Shown in pieces: positions 51,629-61,410 of a stretch of DNA of 64,000 nt (within the stretch, counting starts at the first letter, position 1; each line of letters starts with the position of its first letter). The DNA is taken from the NCBI RefSeq assembly GCF_965230735.1, contig NZ_OZ246016.1, forward strand, positions 1,860,001 to 1,924,000, given 5' to 3'. Made by a program: the position numbers and the translations under genes. The notes beneath the pieces are model-generated. The model did no database searches and had not been told where the DNA came from. It saw only the letters and a list, made by a program, of their open reading frames with translations. The DNA is from Motiliproteus sp965230735. GTDB taxonomy: Bacteria > Pseudomonadota > Gammaproteobacteria > Pseudomonadales > Balneatricaceae.

Positions 51629-52516
51629 TTACAAGCATGGGGGACAGTAATGCACATGACTCCCATCCCGAGCAAAGCCGGTCAGCCGCACTCCAGTTTG
51701 CTCCGCTAATCGCACCGCCAACGCCGTAGGCGCCGAAACCGCCACCAGCTGGCTGATACCAGCACTGGCGGTTTTCTGAACCATCTCGTAACTGGCCCGG
51801 CTGGAGATCAGCACAAAACCTTGCTGTGGATCGAATCCATCCACAGCCAGCGCCCCGAGCAGTTTATCGAGCGCGTTATGGCGCCCCACATCTTCCCGTA
51901 GTAGCTGAATCTCACCATCGCGGTTGCACCAGGCGGCGCCGTGGAAGGCGCCGGTGAGCTGCTGCATCGGTTGGTGTTGGTTGAGCTGGCTTAGGGCCTG
52001 TTGAATGGCCTCGTCGGTGACCGGCTCGGTGGGGGCCACCGGGTCCGGTTGGCGGTTGGCGTGTTCCAGCGAGTCGGTTCCACACAGGCCGCAGCCGGTT
52101 CGGCCGGTTAGATTGCGTTTCTGGGCCTTGAGCGCCAGGGCCTGGCGGGCGGCGATCTCCAGATTGACCTCAATGCCTTGCTCGTGGACTTCGATATCGA
52201 TGCCGTAGAGCTGGCCCGGACTCTCCAGAATCCCTTCGCTGAGGCTGAAGCCCAGGGCGAAGTCTTCTAGATAGTCCGGGGTGACCATCATCACCAGGTG
52301 GCAGACGCCGTTGTAGCACAGTGCAACCGGGGTCTCTTCAGCGAGCCAGTCCTGCGCCGACGTCGGCTGCGGGCGCTCGCTGCTCCAGCGCTGCACTCTG
52401 TGCTGTTGGGCCTGCGACGGTTGCTTGGTCGGCTTGAGTTGTTTGTGACCGGCGTCGCTCACTTCAAGATCCTTGTTGGGTAAGCCCGTGGTGGACTTAC
52501 CCTTGCTGGGGTTCAC
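51629..52516 (-). CDS. fdhD: formate dehydrogenase accessory sulfurtransferase FdhD
   Basis: A 295-residue FdhD that passes sulfur from a cysteine desulfurase to the molybdenum cofactor of formate dehydrogenase. The active cysteines are in TGCGLCGTDSLEH (Cys142 and Cys145). Other blocks: PVALCYNGVCHLVMMVTP, GAFHGAAW, LLREDVGRHNALDKLLG and SSRASYEMVQKTASAGI. GTG start at 52516 overlaps the fdsA end by 20 bases; an internal GTG is an alternative. It corresponds to fdsC of fds operons; no fdsD follows. Confidence 0.93.
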   Translation of the reverse strand: MNPSKGKSTTGLPNKDLEVSDAGHKQLKPTKQPSQAQQHRVQRWSSERPQPTSAQDWLAEETPVALCYNGVCHLVMMVTPDYLEDFALGFSLSEGILESPGQLYGIDIEVHEQGIEVNLEIAARQALALKAQKRNLTGRTGCGLCGTDSLEHANRQPDPVAPTEPVTDEAIQQALSQLNQHQPMQQLTGAFHGAAWCNRDGEIQLLREDVGRHNALDKLLGALAVDGFDPQQGFVLISSRASYEMVQKTASAGISQLVAVSAPTALAVRLAEQTGVRLTGFARDGSHVHYCPPCL

Positions 52517-55361
52517 GTTTACGCTGCTTCAGCAGTTCGGACTGCCGCTCGCGCAACTGCCTGAACTCCTGCTGCCAGCGGGACGGTTGGCTGACTTTCT
52601 CCACCTGCACCGCGGTCACCTTGTATTCCGGGCAGTTGGTGGCCCAGTCCGAGTTGTCGGTGGTGATCACGTTGGCGCCACTCTCCGGATGGTGGAAGGT
52701 GGTGTAAACCACGCCGGGCTGCATCCGTTCGCTGATCCGGGCCCGCAGCACGGTGTCACCGGCGCGGCTGCTGATGCCGAGCCAGTCACCGTCGTTGATA
52801 CCGCGATCTTCGGCGTCCTGCGGATGGATGTCGAGCCGGTCTTCGTCATGCCAGGCCTGATTGGCGGTTCGACGGGTCTGGGCGCCGACGTTGTACTGGC
52901 TCAGTACCCGACCGGTGGTCAACAGCAGCGGGAAGCGGCGGCTGCAGCGCTCGGTGGTGGGGACGAACTCGGTCAGCACGAAGCGGCCTTTGCCGATCGG
53001 GAAGTCCTCGACGTGCATGATCGGCATGCCGTCCGGGTTCTCGTCGTTGCAGGGCCATTGGATCGAGCCCAGACGCTCCAGCTTGTCGTAGCTGACACCC
53101 TTGAAGGTGGGCACCAGGGTGGCGATCTCGTCCATGATTTCGGACGGATGCTGGTAGTTCATCGGGTAGCCCAGCGCGTTGGACAGGTCCATGGTGACCT
53201 CCCAGTCGGCCTTACCGGCCAGCGGCGGCATCACCTTGCGAACCCGGTTGATGCGGCGCTCGGCGTTGGTGAAAGTGCCATCCTTCTCCAGGAAGCTGGC
53301 GCCGGGCAGCAGCACATGGGCGAACTTGGCGGTTTCGTTAAGGAAGATATCCTGCACCACCAGGAAGTCCAGCGCCTTCAGTGCGGCTTCGACGTGCTGG
53401 GTGTTGGGATCGGACTGGGCCAGATCCTCGCCCTGCACATACATGCTCTTGAGGTTGCCCTCCAGCGCGGCGTTGAACATGTTCGGAATCCGCATCCCGG
53501 GTTCCGGATCCAGGCTGACACCCCAGGATTGCTCGAAGCGAGCACGGATCTGGTCGTCGCCCACCGGCTGGTAGCCGGGCAGCTCGTGGGGGAAGGAGCC
53601 CATGTCGCAGGAGCCCTGAACGTTGTTCTGCCCCCGAAGCGGATTGACCCCGACGCCGCTGCGGCCGATGTTGCCGGTGGCCATTGCCAAATTGGCGATC
53701 CCCATCACCATGGTGGAGCCCTGGCTGTGTTCGGTCACACCCAGGCCGTAGAAGATGGCGCTGTTGTCGGCGTTGGCGTAGGTACGCGCTGCCTGACGGA
53801 TCGCCTCGGCGCTCAGGCCGGTGACCGCCGCCATGCGCTCTGGGCTGTTCTGCTCGTCGAGGATAAATTCACGCCACTGCTGGTACTGCTTGTCGTCGCA
53901 GCGCTTGGCGATAAAGTCCTGGTCTTCCAATCCTTCGCTGACCACCACGTGGGCCAGGGCGTTGATCAACGCCACGTTGGTGCCCGGCAGCAGCGGCAGG
54001 TGCTGGGACTCGCCCAGCGAGGCGGTCTTGAGCAGGTCGATCTTGCGCGGGTCGGCCACGATCAGCTTGGCACCCTGGCGCAGGCGACGACGCAGCACCG
54101 AACCGAACACCGGGTGGGCGTCGGTGGGGTTGGCGCCGATCACCATGATCACGTCGGCATCCATCGCCGAGTCGAAGGTTTGGGTCCCGGCGGACTCGCC
54201 CAGGGTCTGCTTGAGGCCGTAGCCGGTGGGGCTGTGACAGACGCGGGCGCAGGTGTCGGTGTTGTTGTTACCGAACGCGGCCCGGATCAGTTTTTGCACC
54301 AGGTAGGTTTCTTCGTTGGTACAGCGCGACGAGGTGATACCACTGACGCTGTTGCGACCATGCTCGGCCTGGATCGCCTTGAAGCGGGAGGCGGTGTGTT
54401 CGATCGCCTGCTCCCAGCTGACTTCACGCCAGGGCTCGTCGAGGCTGTCGCGGATCATCGGGGTGCGGATACGGTCCTTGTGGGTGGCGTAACCGAAGGC
54501 GAAGCGGCCTTTGACGCAGCCGTGGCCGTGGTTCGCTTCACCGCCCTTGTAGGGCACCATCCGGACCAGTTGATCGCCCTTGAGCTCGGCCTTGAACGAA
54601 CAGCCGACGCCGCAATAGGCACAGGTGGTGACCACGCTGCGCTCGGGCTGGCCCTGCTCGATAACGCTGTTCTCCATCAGGGTGGAGGTGGGGCAGCTCT
54701 GCACGCAGGCACCGCAGGAGACACAGTCGGAGGCCATAAAGTCGCGGTTGCCGGCGGTGATCTTGGAGTCGAAACCGCGGCCGTTGACGTTCAGCGCAAA
54801 GGTGCCCTGAACCTCTTCACAGGCCCGCACGCAGCGCGAGCAGACGATGCACTTGGCCGGATCGAAACTGAAATAGGGGTTGCTCAGATCTTTCTCGGCA
54901 TCGAGGTGGTTATGGCCGTCGAAGCCGTAGCGCACTTCGCGCAGGCCCACGGCTCCGGCCATGTCCTGCAGTTCGCAGTCACCATTACTGGGGCAGGTCA
55001 GGCAGTCCAGCGGGTGGTCGGAGATATACAGCTCCATGATATTGCGACGCAGCTTGGCCAGCTTCGGATTCTGGGTCGTGACCTGCATCCCGTCTTCGGC
55101 CGGGGTGGTACAGGAAGCCGGGTAGCCACGGCGACCTTCGACCTGTACCGCACACAGACGGCAGGAACCGAACGCATCCAGGTTATCGCTGGCGCACAGC
55201 TTGGGAATAGTGATGCCGGCCAGGGCGGCGGCACGCAGTACCGAGGTGCCTTCGGGTACCTGCACAGGGATGCCGTCGATCGCCACTTCAACCAGGGTAT
55301 CGGAGATGACCGCCGGGGTGCCCAGATCTTTTTCCTGGGCGGGATCAAAATGCTCTAGCAT
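52497..55361 (-). CDS. fdsA: NAD-dependent formate dehydrogenase, molybdenum alpha subunit
   Basis: A 954-residue FdsA-type subunit. N-terminal 2Fe-2S domain with CASDNLDAFGSCRLCAVQVE, a His-Cys3 4Fe-4S site (HPLDCLTCPSNGDC), two ferredoxin-type clusters (CIVCSRCVRACE and CVSCGACVQSCP), then the catalytic domain with CAYCGVGC and the Mo ligand Cys in NTDTCARVCHSPTGYG near residue 380. The C-terminal domain closes over bis-MGD (FHHPESGANVIT). It oxidises formate to CO2 and sends electrons to FdsB/FdsG for NAD reduction. Seven bases separate it from fdsB. Confidence 0.96.
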   Translation of the reverse strand: MLEHFDPAQEKDLGTPAVISDTLVEVAIDGIPVQVPEGTSVLRAAALAGITIPKLCASDNLDAFGSCRLCAVQVEGRRGYPASCTTPAEDGMQVTTQNPKLAKLRRNIMELYISDHPLDCLTCPSNGDCELQDMAGAVGLREVRYGFDGHNHLDAEKDLSNPYFSFDPAKCIVCSRCVRACEEVQGTFALNVNGRGFDSKITAGNRDFMASDCVSCGACVQSCPTSTLMENSVIEQGQPERSVVTTCAYCGVGCSFKAELKGDQLVRMVPYKGGEANHGHGCVKGRFAFGYATHKDRIRTPMIRDSLDEPWREVSWEQAIEHTASRFKAIQAEHGRNSVSGITSSRCTNEETYLVQKLIRAAFGNNNTDTCARVCHSPTGYGLKQTLGESAGTQTFDSAMDADVIMVIGANPTDAHPVFGSVLRRRLRQGAKLIVADPRKIDLLKTASLGESQHLPLLPGTNVALINALAHVVVSEGLEDQDFIAKRCDDKQYQQWREFILDEQNSPERMAAVTGLSAEAIRQAARTYANADNSAIFYGLGVTEHSQGSTMVMGIANLAMATGNIGRSGVGVNPLRGQNNVQGSCDMGSFPHELPGYQPVGDDQIRARFEQSWGVSLDPEPGMRIPNMFNAALEGNLKSMYVQGEDLAQSDPNTQHVEAALKALDFLVVQDIFLNETAKFAHVLLPGASFLEKDGTFTNAERRINRVRKVMPPLAGKADWEVTMDLSNALGYPMNYQHPSEIMDEIATLVPTFKGVSYDKLERLGSIQWPCNDENPDGMPIMHVEDFPIGKGRFVLTEFVPTTERCSRRFPLLLTTGRVLSQYNVGAQTRRTANQAWHDEDRLDIHPQDAEDRGINDGDWLGISSRAGDTVLRARISERMQPGVVYTTFHHPESGANVITTDNSDWATNCPEYKVTAVQVEKVSQPSRWQQEFRQLRERQSELLKQRKREPQQG

Positions 55362-55367
55362 GGCTTG

Positions 55368-56978
55368 TTACTCCCCTGTTGATGGCGTGGCTGTTGAAGC
55401 TGAAGTCGTCGAGAGCGCGAAGTCTTCCGGGAAATGCCGTAGCGCGCTGCGAACCGGATTCGGCGTCATGCCGCCCATGGCGCAGAGCGAACCGTCTTCC
55501 ATGGTTTCACAGAGTTCGTCGAGCAGCTCCAGATTGGCTTCACGGCTCTTGTGATCAGAGGCGTCGGCGATGATCCGATCGATCACCTCGACGCCACGGG
55601 TCGAGCCGATCCGGCAGGGCGTGCACTTGCCGCAGGATTCGACCACGCAAAACTCCATTCCGAAGCGGGCCTGCTGGGCCATATCGACCGTATCGTCAAA
55701 GGCGACGATGCCGCCGTGGCCCAAGACCGCACCGGCTTCACTGAAGGTTTCATAATCCAGCGGCAGATCCCACTGCGACTCCGGCAGGTAGGCGCCCAGC
55801 GGGCCTCCGACCTGAACCGCCCGCAGCGCGCGACCGCTGGCCGAACCGCCACCGTACTCTTGCAACAGTTGGCGTAGCGAGGCACCGAAGGCCAGCTCCA
55901 CCAGCCCGCCGCGTTCGATATTGCCGGCCAGTTGGAACGCCTGGGTACCGCGGGAGCGACCCATGCCGTAGTCGGCGTAGGCCTGGCCTCCGCGGGCCAG
56001 GATGAACGGAATCGCCGCCAGCGACAGGACGTTGTTGACCACGGTGGGCTGACCGAACAGACCCTCCAGCGCCGGTAGGGGCGGCTTGGCGCGAACCAGG
56101 CCGCGCTTGCCTTCGAGGCTTTCCAGCAGCGAGGTTTCTTCACCGCAGATATAGGCACCGGCACCGAGACGGACTTCCAGGTGGAAGTCGCGGCCGCTGC
56201 CCTGAATATCGTCGCCCAGGTAGCCCGCGGTGACGGCGCTGTCGATCGCCGCATCCAGAATCTGTTTCGCCAGCGGGTATTCGGAGCGCAGGTAGATGTA
56301 ACCCTGGCTGGCACCGACCGCCAGGCCGGCGATGGTCATGCCTTCGATCAGCATCATCGGGTCCGCTTCCATCACCAACCGGTCGGCGAAGGTGCCCGAG
56401 TCGCCCTCATCGGCGTTGCAGACGATATATTTTTGCGGCTTGGCCGGTGCGGCGTCCAGTACGGTCTGCCATTTGATCCCGGTGGGAAAGGCGGCGCCGC
56501 CGCGGCCGCGCAGGCCGGAGGCTTTGACCTCGTCGACGATCTGCTGGGCGCTCAGGCCCAGGGCGCGCTTGAGGCCGTCAAAGCCTTCGTGGGCACGGTA
56601 GTCGTCGATCGACAGCGGGTCGATCAGTCCGGCGCGGGCGAAGGTCAGTCGTTGCTGGTTTTTCAGGTACGGAATCTCGTCGGTCGGGCCCAGACAGAGC
56701 GGATGCTCACTCTGGCCCTGCAGCATCCCGGCTTCGAGCAGCGCGGGGATATCTTCGGCGCTGACCGGGCCATAGGCGATACGACCCTCGGCGGTCTCGA
56801 CCTCCAGCAGCGGTTCGAGCCAGAACAGCCCCCGGGAGCCGTTACGGACGATCTCGATCGACTCGCTGTTTGTAGAGAGTTGTTGAATCAGCGCGTCGAC
56901 CACTTCGTTGGCACCCAGTGACACGGCGGTGGTGTCGCGGGGGATATAAACCTTGGTGCTGTTTGTATTAGAAGCCAT
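55368..56978 (-). CDS. fdsB: formate dehydrogenase beta subunit, NuoF-like
   Basis: A 536-residue flavoprotein. An N-terminal thioredoxin-like part (about 1-125) is followed by a NuoF-type domain: GRGGAAFPTGIKW, CNADEGDSGTFADR, GAGAYICGEETSLLESLEG (FMN and NADH binding), and the C-terminal cluster CVVESCGKCTPCRIGSTRG. It transfers electrons from formate to NAD. The ATG at 56978 overlaps the fdsG stop (TGATG), so it is coupled; a GTG one codon earlier is less likely. Confidence 0.95.
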   Translation of the reverse strand: MASNTNSTKVYIPRDTTAVSLGANEVVDALIQQLSTNSESIEIVRNGSRGLFWLEPLLEVETAEGRIAYGPVSAEDIPALLEAGMLQGQSEHPLCLGPTDEIPYLKNQQRLTFARAGLIDPLSIDDYRAHEGFDGLKRALGLSAQQIVDEVKASGLRGRGGAAFPTGIKWQTVLDAAPAKPQKYIVCNADEGDSGTFADRLVMEADPMMLIEGMTIAGLAVGASQGYIYLRSEYPLAKQILDAAIDSAVTAGYLGDDIQGSGRDFHLEVRLGAGAYICGEETSLLESLEGKRGLVRAKPPLPALEGLFGQPTVVNNVLSLAAIPFILARGGQAYADYGMGRSRGTQAFQLAGNIERGGLVELAFGASLRQLLQEYGGGSASGRALRAVQVGGPLGAYLPESQWDLPLDYETFSEAGAVLGHGGIVAFDDTVDMAQQARFGMEFCVVESCGKCTPCRIGSTRGVEVIDRIIADASDHKSREANLELLDELCETMEDGSLCAMGGMTPNPVRSALRHFPEDFALSTTSASTATPSTGE

Positions 56979-57469
56979 CACTTCACCTCCAGCGGCTGGG
57001 TCCGCAGCGATTCCACCAGCGCGTCGAGACGCTCCGGTGTGACCCGACCAACGACCCGGTCATCGATCTGGATATTGGGGCCGCAGGCGCAGTTGCCCAG
57101 GCAGTAAACCGGTTCCAGGCTTAGGGTGCGGTCGGCGGTGCTCTGGTGGAAATCGATCTCCAGGCTGGCCTTGGCGTGTTGCTCCAACTCGCGGGAACCG
57201 CGGGCCTGGCAGGCCTCGGCGCGGCAGATCTGCAGCTGATGGGCAGCCGGCTCGGTGGTACGGAAATGGTGATAAAAGCTGATCACCCCTTCGATATCGG
57301 CGCGGGTGCGGGAGAGGGCGTCGGCGATCTGGGGGACGGCATCGGCGGGGATATACCCCAGCTGATCCTGGATACTGTGCAGCAATGGCAGTAGCGGGCC
57401 GGGCTGGTCACGGTGTTGGTCAATTAAAGTGGCAACCTTGGCCAGACGGTTGTCGGGTGTCTCGGTCAT
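56978..57469 (-). CDS. fdsG: formate dehydrogenase gamma subunit, NuoE-like
   Basis: A 163-residue NuoE-type 2Fe-2S protein. Cluster ligands are in CRAEACQARGSRELEQH near residue 80 and VYCLGNCACGPNIQID near 122. First gene of the fdsG-fdsB-fdsA-fdhD operon, and normal length for the family. GGAGC lies before the ATG. Confidence 0.95.
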   Translation of the reverse strand: MTETPDNRLAKVATLIDQHRDQPGPLLPLLHSIQDQLGYIPADAVPQIADALSRTRADIEGVISFYHHFRTTEPAAHQLQICRAEACQARGSRELEQHAKASLEIDFHQSTADRTLSLEPVYCLGNCACGPNIQIDDRVVGRVTPERLDALVESLRTQPLEVK

Positions 57470-57866
57470 CAGCGGCTCCTGCCTGCAGTGTTGTATCGGC
57501 TCGGACGGACCGGGCCTGTTGTTATCGGGTCACTTTAGGGCACTTACACTCGGCGCTTCTTGAGGCACCTTTTTTGTATTCACTTGTATCTGTCACTGTA
57601 TCCGTGACTGTTATCCGTCAATCGGGATGGCGACTGCTATAAGTGTAACGCTCAAACTCGAATCCGGGGTAGGGAGTCGGTCCCGCCATTCAGAGTCTTC
57701 ACGGGTTTTGATAACGCCGGAGCAGGGTCGGTTCCCCGGGGGCCGGATTCAAGCCTCAGTGCCGGTTAGCTATCAGGGTAGGTCGGCGGCAAGCGAATGT
57801 CGCCATCCTCTGCGTCAGCCGTTGCGCTGATTGCGACAGCGCAACGGACTGGGCTGCAACTATGAC
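57470..57866. other. intergenic stretch with the fds promoter region
   Basis: 397 bases between folD (end) and fdsG (start), both on the minus strand. It must hold the fds promoter. I see no fdsR-type regulator gene, RNA or clear operator. Confidence 0.5.
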
Positions 57867-58712
57867 TTACTGGTTGTGGCTGGCTTTGGCCGACTCCAGG
57901 GTCTGACTGATCAACGCGTTGATCGTCATCGGGCCGACACCACCGGGAACCGGGGTCAGGGCCGCAGCCCGTGACTCCAGGCCGTCCTTTTCGATATCAC
58001 CGATGCCTCCGGCGTGATAGCCGGCGTCGACGACCACTGCGCCGTCTTTAATCCATTCCGCTTTGATCAGCTCCGGCTTACCGACGGCACCGACCAGGAT
58101 ATCGGCCTGACCGATCAGGGCTTCCAGGTTCTGGGTGCGCGAGTGGCAGATGGTAACGGTGGCGTTGGCGTTGAGCAGCATCGCCGTCATCGGCTTACCC
58201 AGGATCGGGCTACGTCCGACCACCACCGCGTGCTTGCCTTCGAGCTCGATGTCGTAGTGTTGCAGCAGGGTCATGATGCCCGCCGGAGTGGCCGAACCGT
58301 AGGCGGGCTCTTCCATCGCCATGCGGCCGAAGCCCTGGGTGGTGACACCGTCGACATCCTTCTCGATCGCGATAGCGTCGAAGCAGGCGCGTTCGTCGAT
58401 CTGTGACGGCACCGGATGCTGCAGCAGGATGCCGTGAACATCAGGGTCGTTGTTGAGGCCGTCGATGGTGGCCAGCAGCTCTTCGGTGGTGGTTTCAGAA
58501 CCGAGGTGGATGCTGCGCGAGCCCATACCGACTCGACCGCAGGCGTTGATCTTCATCTGAACGTAGGTGGCCGAGGAAGGATCGTCCCCGACCAGGATGG
58601 TGGCCAGTACCGGCTGGTTGGCGCCAGCGGCGACCAGCTCCTCGACTGAGGCTTTCAACATGGCTTCGCGGCTTACGGCCAGCGCTTTACCGTCCAACAT
58701 CAAAGCGGACAT
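57867..58712 (-). CDS. folD: methylenetetrahydrofolate dehydrogenase/cyclohydrolase
   Basis: A 281-residue bifunctional FolD turning 5,10-methylene-THF into 10-formyl-THF. Blocks seen: ILVGDDPSSATYVQMK with the catalytic Lys near 57, GILLQHPVPSQID near 95, CFDAIAIEKDVDGVT, VVGRSPILGKPMTAMLL near 165 and the NADP fold to VPGGVGPMTINALI. An in-frame extension to 58895 exists, but GAGGG upstream of the ATG at 58712 and family length decide. Placed beside purU, the demethylase and fds, it is likely the catabolic copy for C1 oxidation. Confidence 0.95.
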   Translation of the reverse strand: MSALMLDGKALAVSREAMLKASVEELVAAGANQPVLATILVGDDPSSATYVQMKINACGRVGMGSRSIHLGSETTTEELLATIDGLNNDPDVHGILLQHPVPSQIDERACFDAIAIEKDVDGVTTQGFGRMAMEEPAYGSATPAGIMTLLQHYDIELEGKHAVVVGRSPILGKPMTAMLLNANATVTICHSRTQNLEALIGQADILVGAVGKPELIKAEWIKDGAVVVDAGYHAGGIGDIEKDGLESRAAALTPVPGGVGPMTINALISQTLESAKASHNQ

Positions 58713-58803
58713 GGAATTACCCTCTTTTGGTTCGCTATCGCAATTGACCAGTCGGGAGCGCCTTTGTTGCGCCCCCCGCAGGCCTTTACCTGTTGAGCAT
58801 ATA

Positions 58804-58948
58804 TTAACCCGGCGGGTTAATAGAGTGATGCAGTGATGCATCAACATTGGCCGCAGGCCAATGTGAGCCCAATAAAAACAAGCTGTTTCGCACAACAGCG
58901 CCCTTTTTTATTGGGCGAAGGACAAATAGGAAGGAAGCCTATTTGTCC
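58804..58948 (-). repeat. string of five intergenic hairpins (copy B)
   Basis: Read on the minus strand from the dehydrogenase end toward folD: GGACAAATAGG/CCTATTTGTCC around CTTCCTT (58948-58920); GCCCAATAAAAA with its complement (58916-58867, with an inner GCTGTT/AACAGC stem); ACATTGGCC/GGCCAATGT (58864-58844); TGATGCA/TGCATCA (58843-58826); and TTAACCC/GGGTTAA (58820-58804). The first and last match the first and last hairpins at 2263-2387. Part of it may end transcription of the dehydrogenase gene. Confidence 0.65.
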
Positions 58949-58962
58949 ACCAGGCGAACAGC

Positions 58963-61410
58963 TTAACACTTGATCTTTTCCATCGCCGGATCATATAGCG
59001 ATCGTAGCGACGGCTTGACCGAGTAGCGCTCACACTCCACCTCGATCTCAAATTGGCTCTCGTCAATCCAGTTCTTGGTGACCCCGGCGTCGTGCTCGAC
59101 GTAACCCATCGCAACGGTGGCGCCCAGGCTATGGCAGAACATACCGGCGGTGGTGCGGCCGACGATCTTGCCGTTGGCGTAGATCGGCTCCTCGTGGTAG
59201 CACAGCGGCTCCGGGTTCTCGAACAGGAAGGCGACAAAACGCTTCTTCAGTGGCCCCTGCTCCTTCTGCGCCAGCAGCGCTTCCTTACCGATAAAGCCGC
59301 CTTCCTTGTCGAAGTCGGACGCAAAGCTCAGTCCGGCTTCCAGCGGGGTGTCTTCGTCGGTGATGTCGTGGCCCCAGTGACGGTAGCACTTCTCCATCCG
59401 CAGCGAGTTCATGGTGTGGTAGCCGTATGGCTTGATACCGAACTCTTCACCGGCATCCATGATCGCCTCGTAGACGCTTGGCGCGTACTCGGTCGGGATG
59501 TACAGCTCCCAGCCCAGCTCACCGACATAGGTGATTCGGGAGGCGCGGACCAGGGCGTAGTGCAGATCGATCTCTTTGGAGGTCGCAAACGGGAACGCCT
59601 CGTGGGACATATCCGTGTTGGTCAGCTTGCTCAGGGTATCGCGCGAGCGCGGCCCCATCACGGTGACCACGGCCATCGCCGAGGTTACGTCGGTGATCAC
59701 CACCATGTGGTCACCCTTGTTGCGACGCAGCCAGTCCAGGTCGCGGGTCTGACAGGCAACCCCGGAAACCACCAGGTAGCGGTCTTCGGCCAGGCGAGTC
59801 ACGGTGACGTCGGCTTCGATGCCGCCGCGCTCGTTGAGCCACTGGGTGTAGACCATCTTGCCGACTTTCACGGCGACGTTGTTGGAGCAGACGCGATTGA
59901 GGAACTTCTCGGCATCCGGGCCTTCGATCTGGTACTTACAGAACGAGCTCTGGTCCATCACACCGACGCTGTTACGGACCGCTTCGTGCTCGGCCTTGTT
60001 GTTGTCGAACCAGTTCTGGCGACCGAAGGAGTATTCGTATTCCGGCGCCTGGCCGCCGTTGGCGAACCAGTTGGCGCGCTCCCAGCCGTTCTCGCTGCCG
60101 AATACGGCGCCCTGGGCCTTGAGCTGCTCATGCAGGACTGAGCGACGAACGCCACGGGAGGTCTTGAACTGCTTGAACGGGTAGTGGGTTTCGTACAGCA
60201 GACCCAGGGTCTCGGTAGTGCGCTCCTGCAGGTAGGCTTGGGTGCCCTGGAATGGCATGTTGCGGCGGATATCCACATCCCACAGATCGCGCGGGGCGTG
60301 GCCCTTGTGGATCCATTCGGCCAGCATCTTGCCGGCGCCACCGGCGGACTGAATACCGACCGAGTTGAAGCCGGCGGCGACGAAGTAGTTGCGCAGCTCC
60401 GGCGCTTCACCGAGGTGGTAGCGGTCATCGGGGGTGAAGGACTCGGGGCCGTTGAAGAACACCTGCAGGCCTGTCTCCATCAGCTTGGGTACCCGGTGCA
60501 TGGCGGCTTCGAGGTAGGGTTCCAGGTGATCGAAATCTTCCGGCAGCTCGTCGAAGTGGAAGTCTTCCGGGATCCCGTTCATGCCCCAGGGCTTGGCGTT
60601 GGGTTCGAACATGCCGATCAGCATCTTGCCGGCATCTTCCTTGTAGTAGCAGTAGCCGTCCATGTCGCGCATGGTCGGCAGGCCGTGCTGCAGGTCGGGC
60701 ATGTTTTCGGTGACGACGTAGAAGTGCTCGGCGGCGTGCAGCGGCACGTTAACGCCGGCTTTCTTGCCGAATTCGCGGGCCCACATGCCGGCACAGTTGA
60801 CCACGTATTCGGCATCGATATCGCCGTGCTCGGTGATCACCCCGGCGGCCTTGCCGTCGCGGATCTTCATGTCCAGTACTTTGCAGTTTTCAAAGATCTT
60901 GGCACCGCCCAGCTTGGCGCCCTTGGCCAGCGCCTGGGTGGTGTCCACCGGGCTGGTCATGCCGTCCATCGGCAGGTAGATCGCGCCGACCACGTCGTCG
61001 ACGTTCAGCAGCGGCCACATCTCTTTAGCGTGGTCCGGGCTGATCACATCACAGGGGAAACCGGCCACTTTGGCCATCGAAGCGCCGCGCTTGAGCTCGG
61101 ACATCCGTTCTTTGTTGGTGGCGATGGTCAGCGAGCCGTTGCGGACAAAGCCGGTGGCTTGGCCGGTTTCGGCTTCGAGCTGCTCGTAGAGGCTGGCGCT
61201 GTAGTTGGCCAGCATCGACATGTTGTAGTTGGCGCGCAGGGTCGGAACCAGACCGGCGGCGTGCCAGGTGGTGCCGCAGGTGAGGGTGCGGCGCTCGAGC
61301 AGGACCACGTCGGTGATCCCCAGTTTGGTCAGGTGGTAGGCGATGCTGCAACCGATGACGCCGCCACCGACGATAACGACTTGGGCTGAAGAGGGTAGTT
61401 GTTTGTTCAT
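58963..61410 (-). CDS. FAD-dependent dimethylglycine/sarcosine dehydrogenase-like protein with GcvT domain
   Basis: An 815-residue two-domain enzyme. The N-terminal DAO-type oxidoreductase has VVIVGGGVIGCSIAYHL at residue 11 and the His of GTTWHAAGLV near 50, the covalent FAD site of dimethylglycine and sarcosine dehydrogenases. The C-terminal half (from about 430) is a GcvT-like folate domain (KVGKMVYTQWLNERGGIEAD, YVGELGWELYIP). It should oxidise an N-methyl group and transfer it to THF as 5,10-methylene-THF, with electrons to ETF. ATG at 61410 has GGAGAA six bases upstream. Exact substrate not readable. Confidence 0.88.
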   Translation of the reverse strand: MNKQLPSSAQVVIVGGGVIGCSIAYHLTKLGITDVVLLERRTLTCGTTWHAAGLVPTLRANYNMSMLANYSASLYEQLEAETGQATGFVRNGSLTIATNKERMSELKRGASMAKVAGFPCDVISPDHAKEMWPLLNVDDVVGAIYLPMDGMTSPVDTTQALAKGAKLGGAKIFENCKVLDMKIRDGKAAGVITEHGDIDAEYVVNCAGMWAREFGKKAGVNVPLHAAEHFYVVTENMPDLQHGLPTMRDMDGYCYYKEDAGKMLIGMFEPNAKPWGMNGIPEDFHFDELPEDFDHLEPYLEAAMHRVPKLMETGLQVFFNGPESFTPDDRYHLGEAPELRNYFVAAGFNSVGIQSAGGAGKMLAEWIHKGHAPRDLWDVDIRRNMPFQGTQAYLQERTTETLGLLYETHYPFKQFKTSRGVRRSVLHEQLKAQGAVFGSENGWERANWFANGGQAPEYEYSFGRQNWFDNNKAEHEAVRNSVGVMDQSSFCKYQIEGPDAEKFLNRVCSNNVAVKVGKMVYTQWLNERGGIEADVTVTRLAEDRYLVVSGVACQTRDLDWLRRNKGDHMVVITDVTSAMAVVTVMGPRSRDTLSKLTNTDMSHEAFPFATSKEIDLHYALVRASRITYVGELGWELYIPTEYAPSVYEAIMDAGEEFGIKPYGYHTMNSLRMEKCYRHWGHDITDEDTPLEAGLSFASDFDKEGGFIGKEALLAQKEQGPLKKRFVAFLFENPEPLCYHEEPIYANGKIVGRTTAGMFCHSLGATVAMGYVEHDAGVTKNWIDESQFEIEVECERYSVKPSLRSLYDPAMEKIKC

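Noticed and set aside
52473..55358. 961-residue plus-strand reading frame antisense to fdsA
   Set aside because: It mirrors the intact formate dehydrogenase gene; the translation is Gly/Val/His-rich without family motifs, a product of codon bias.
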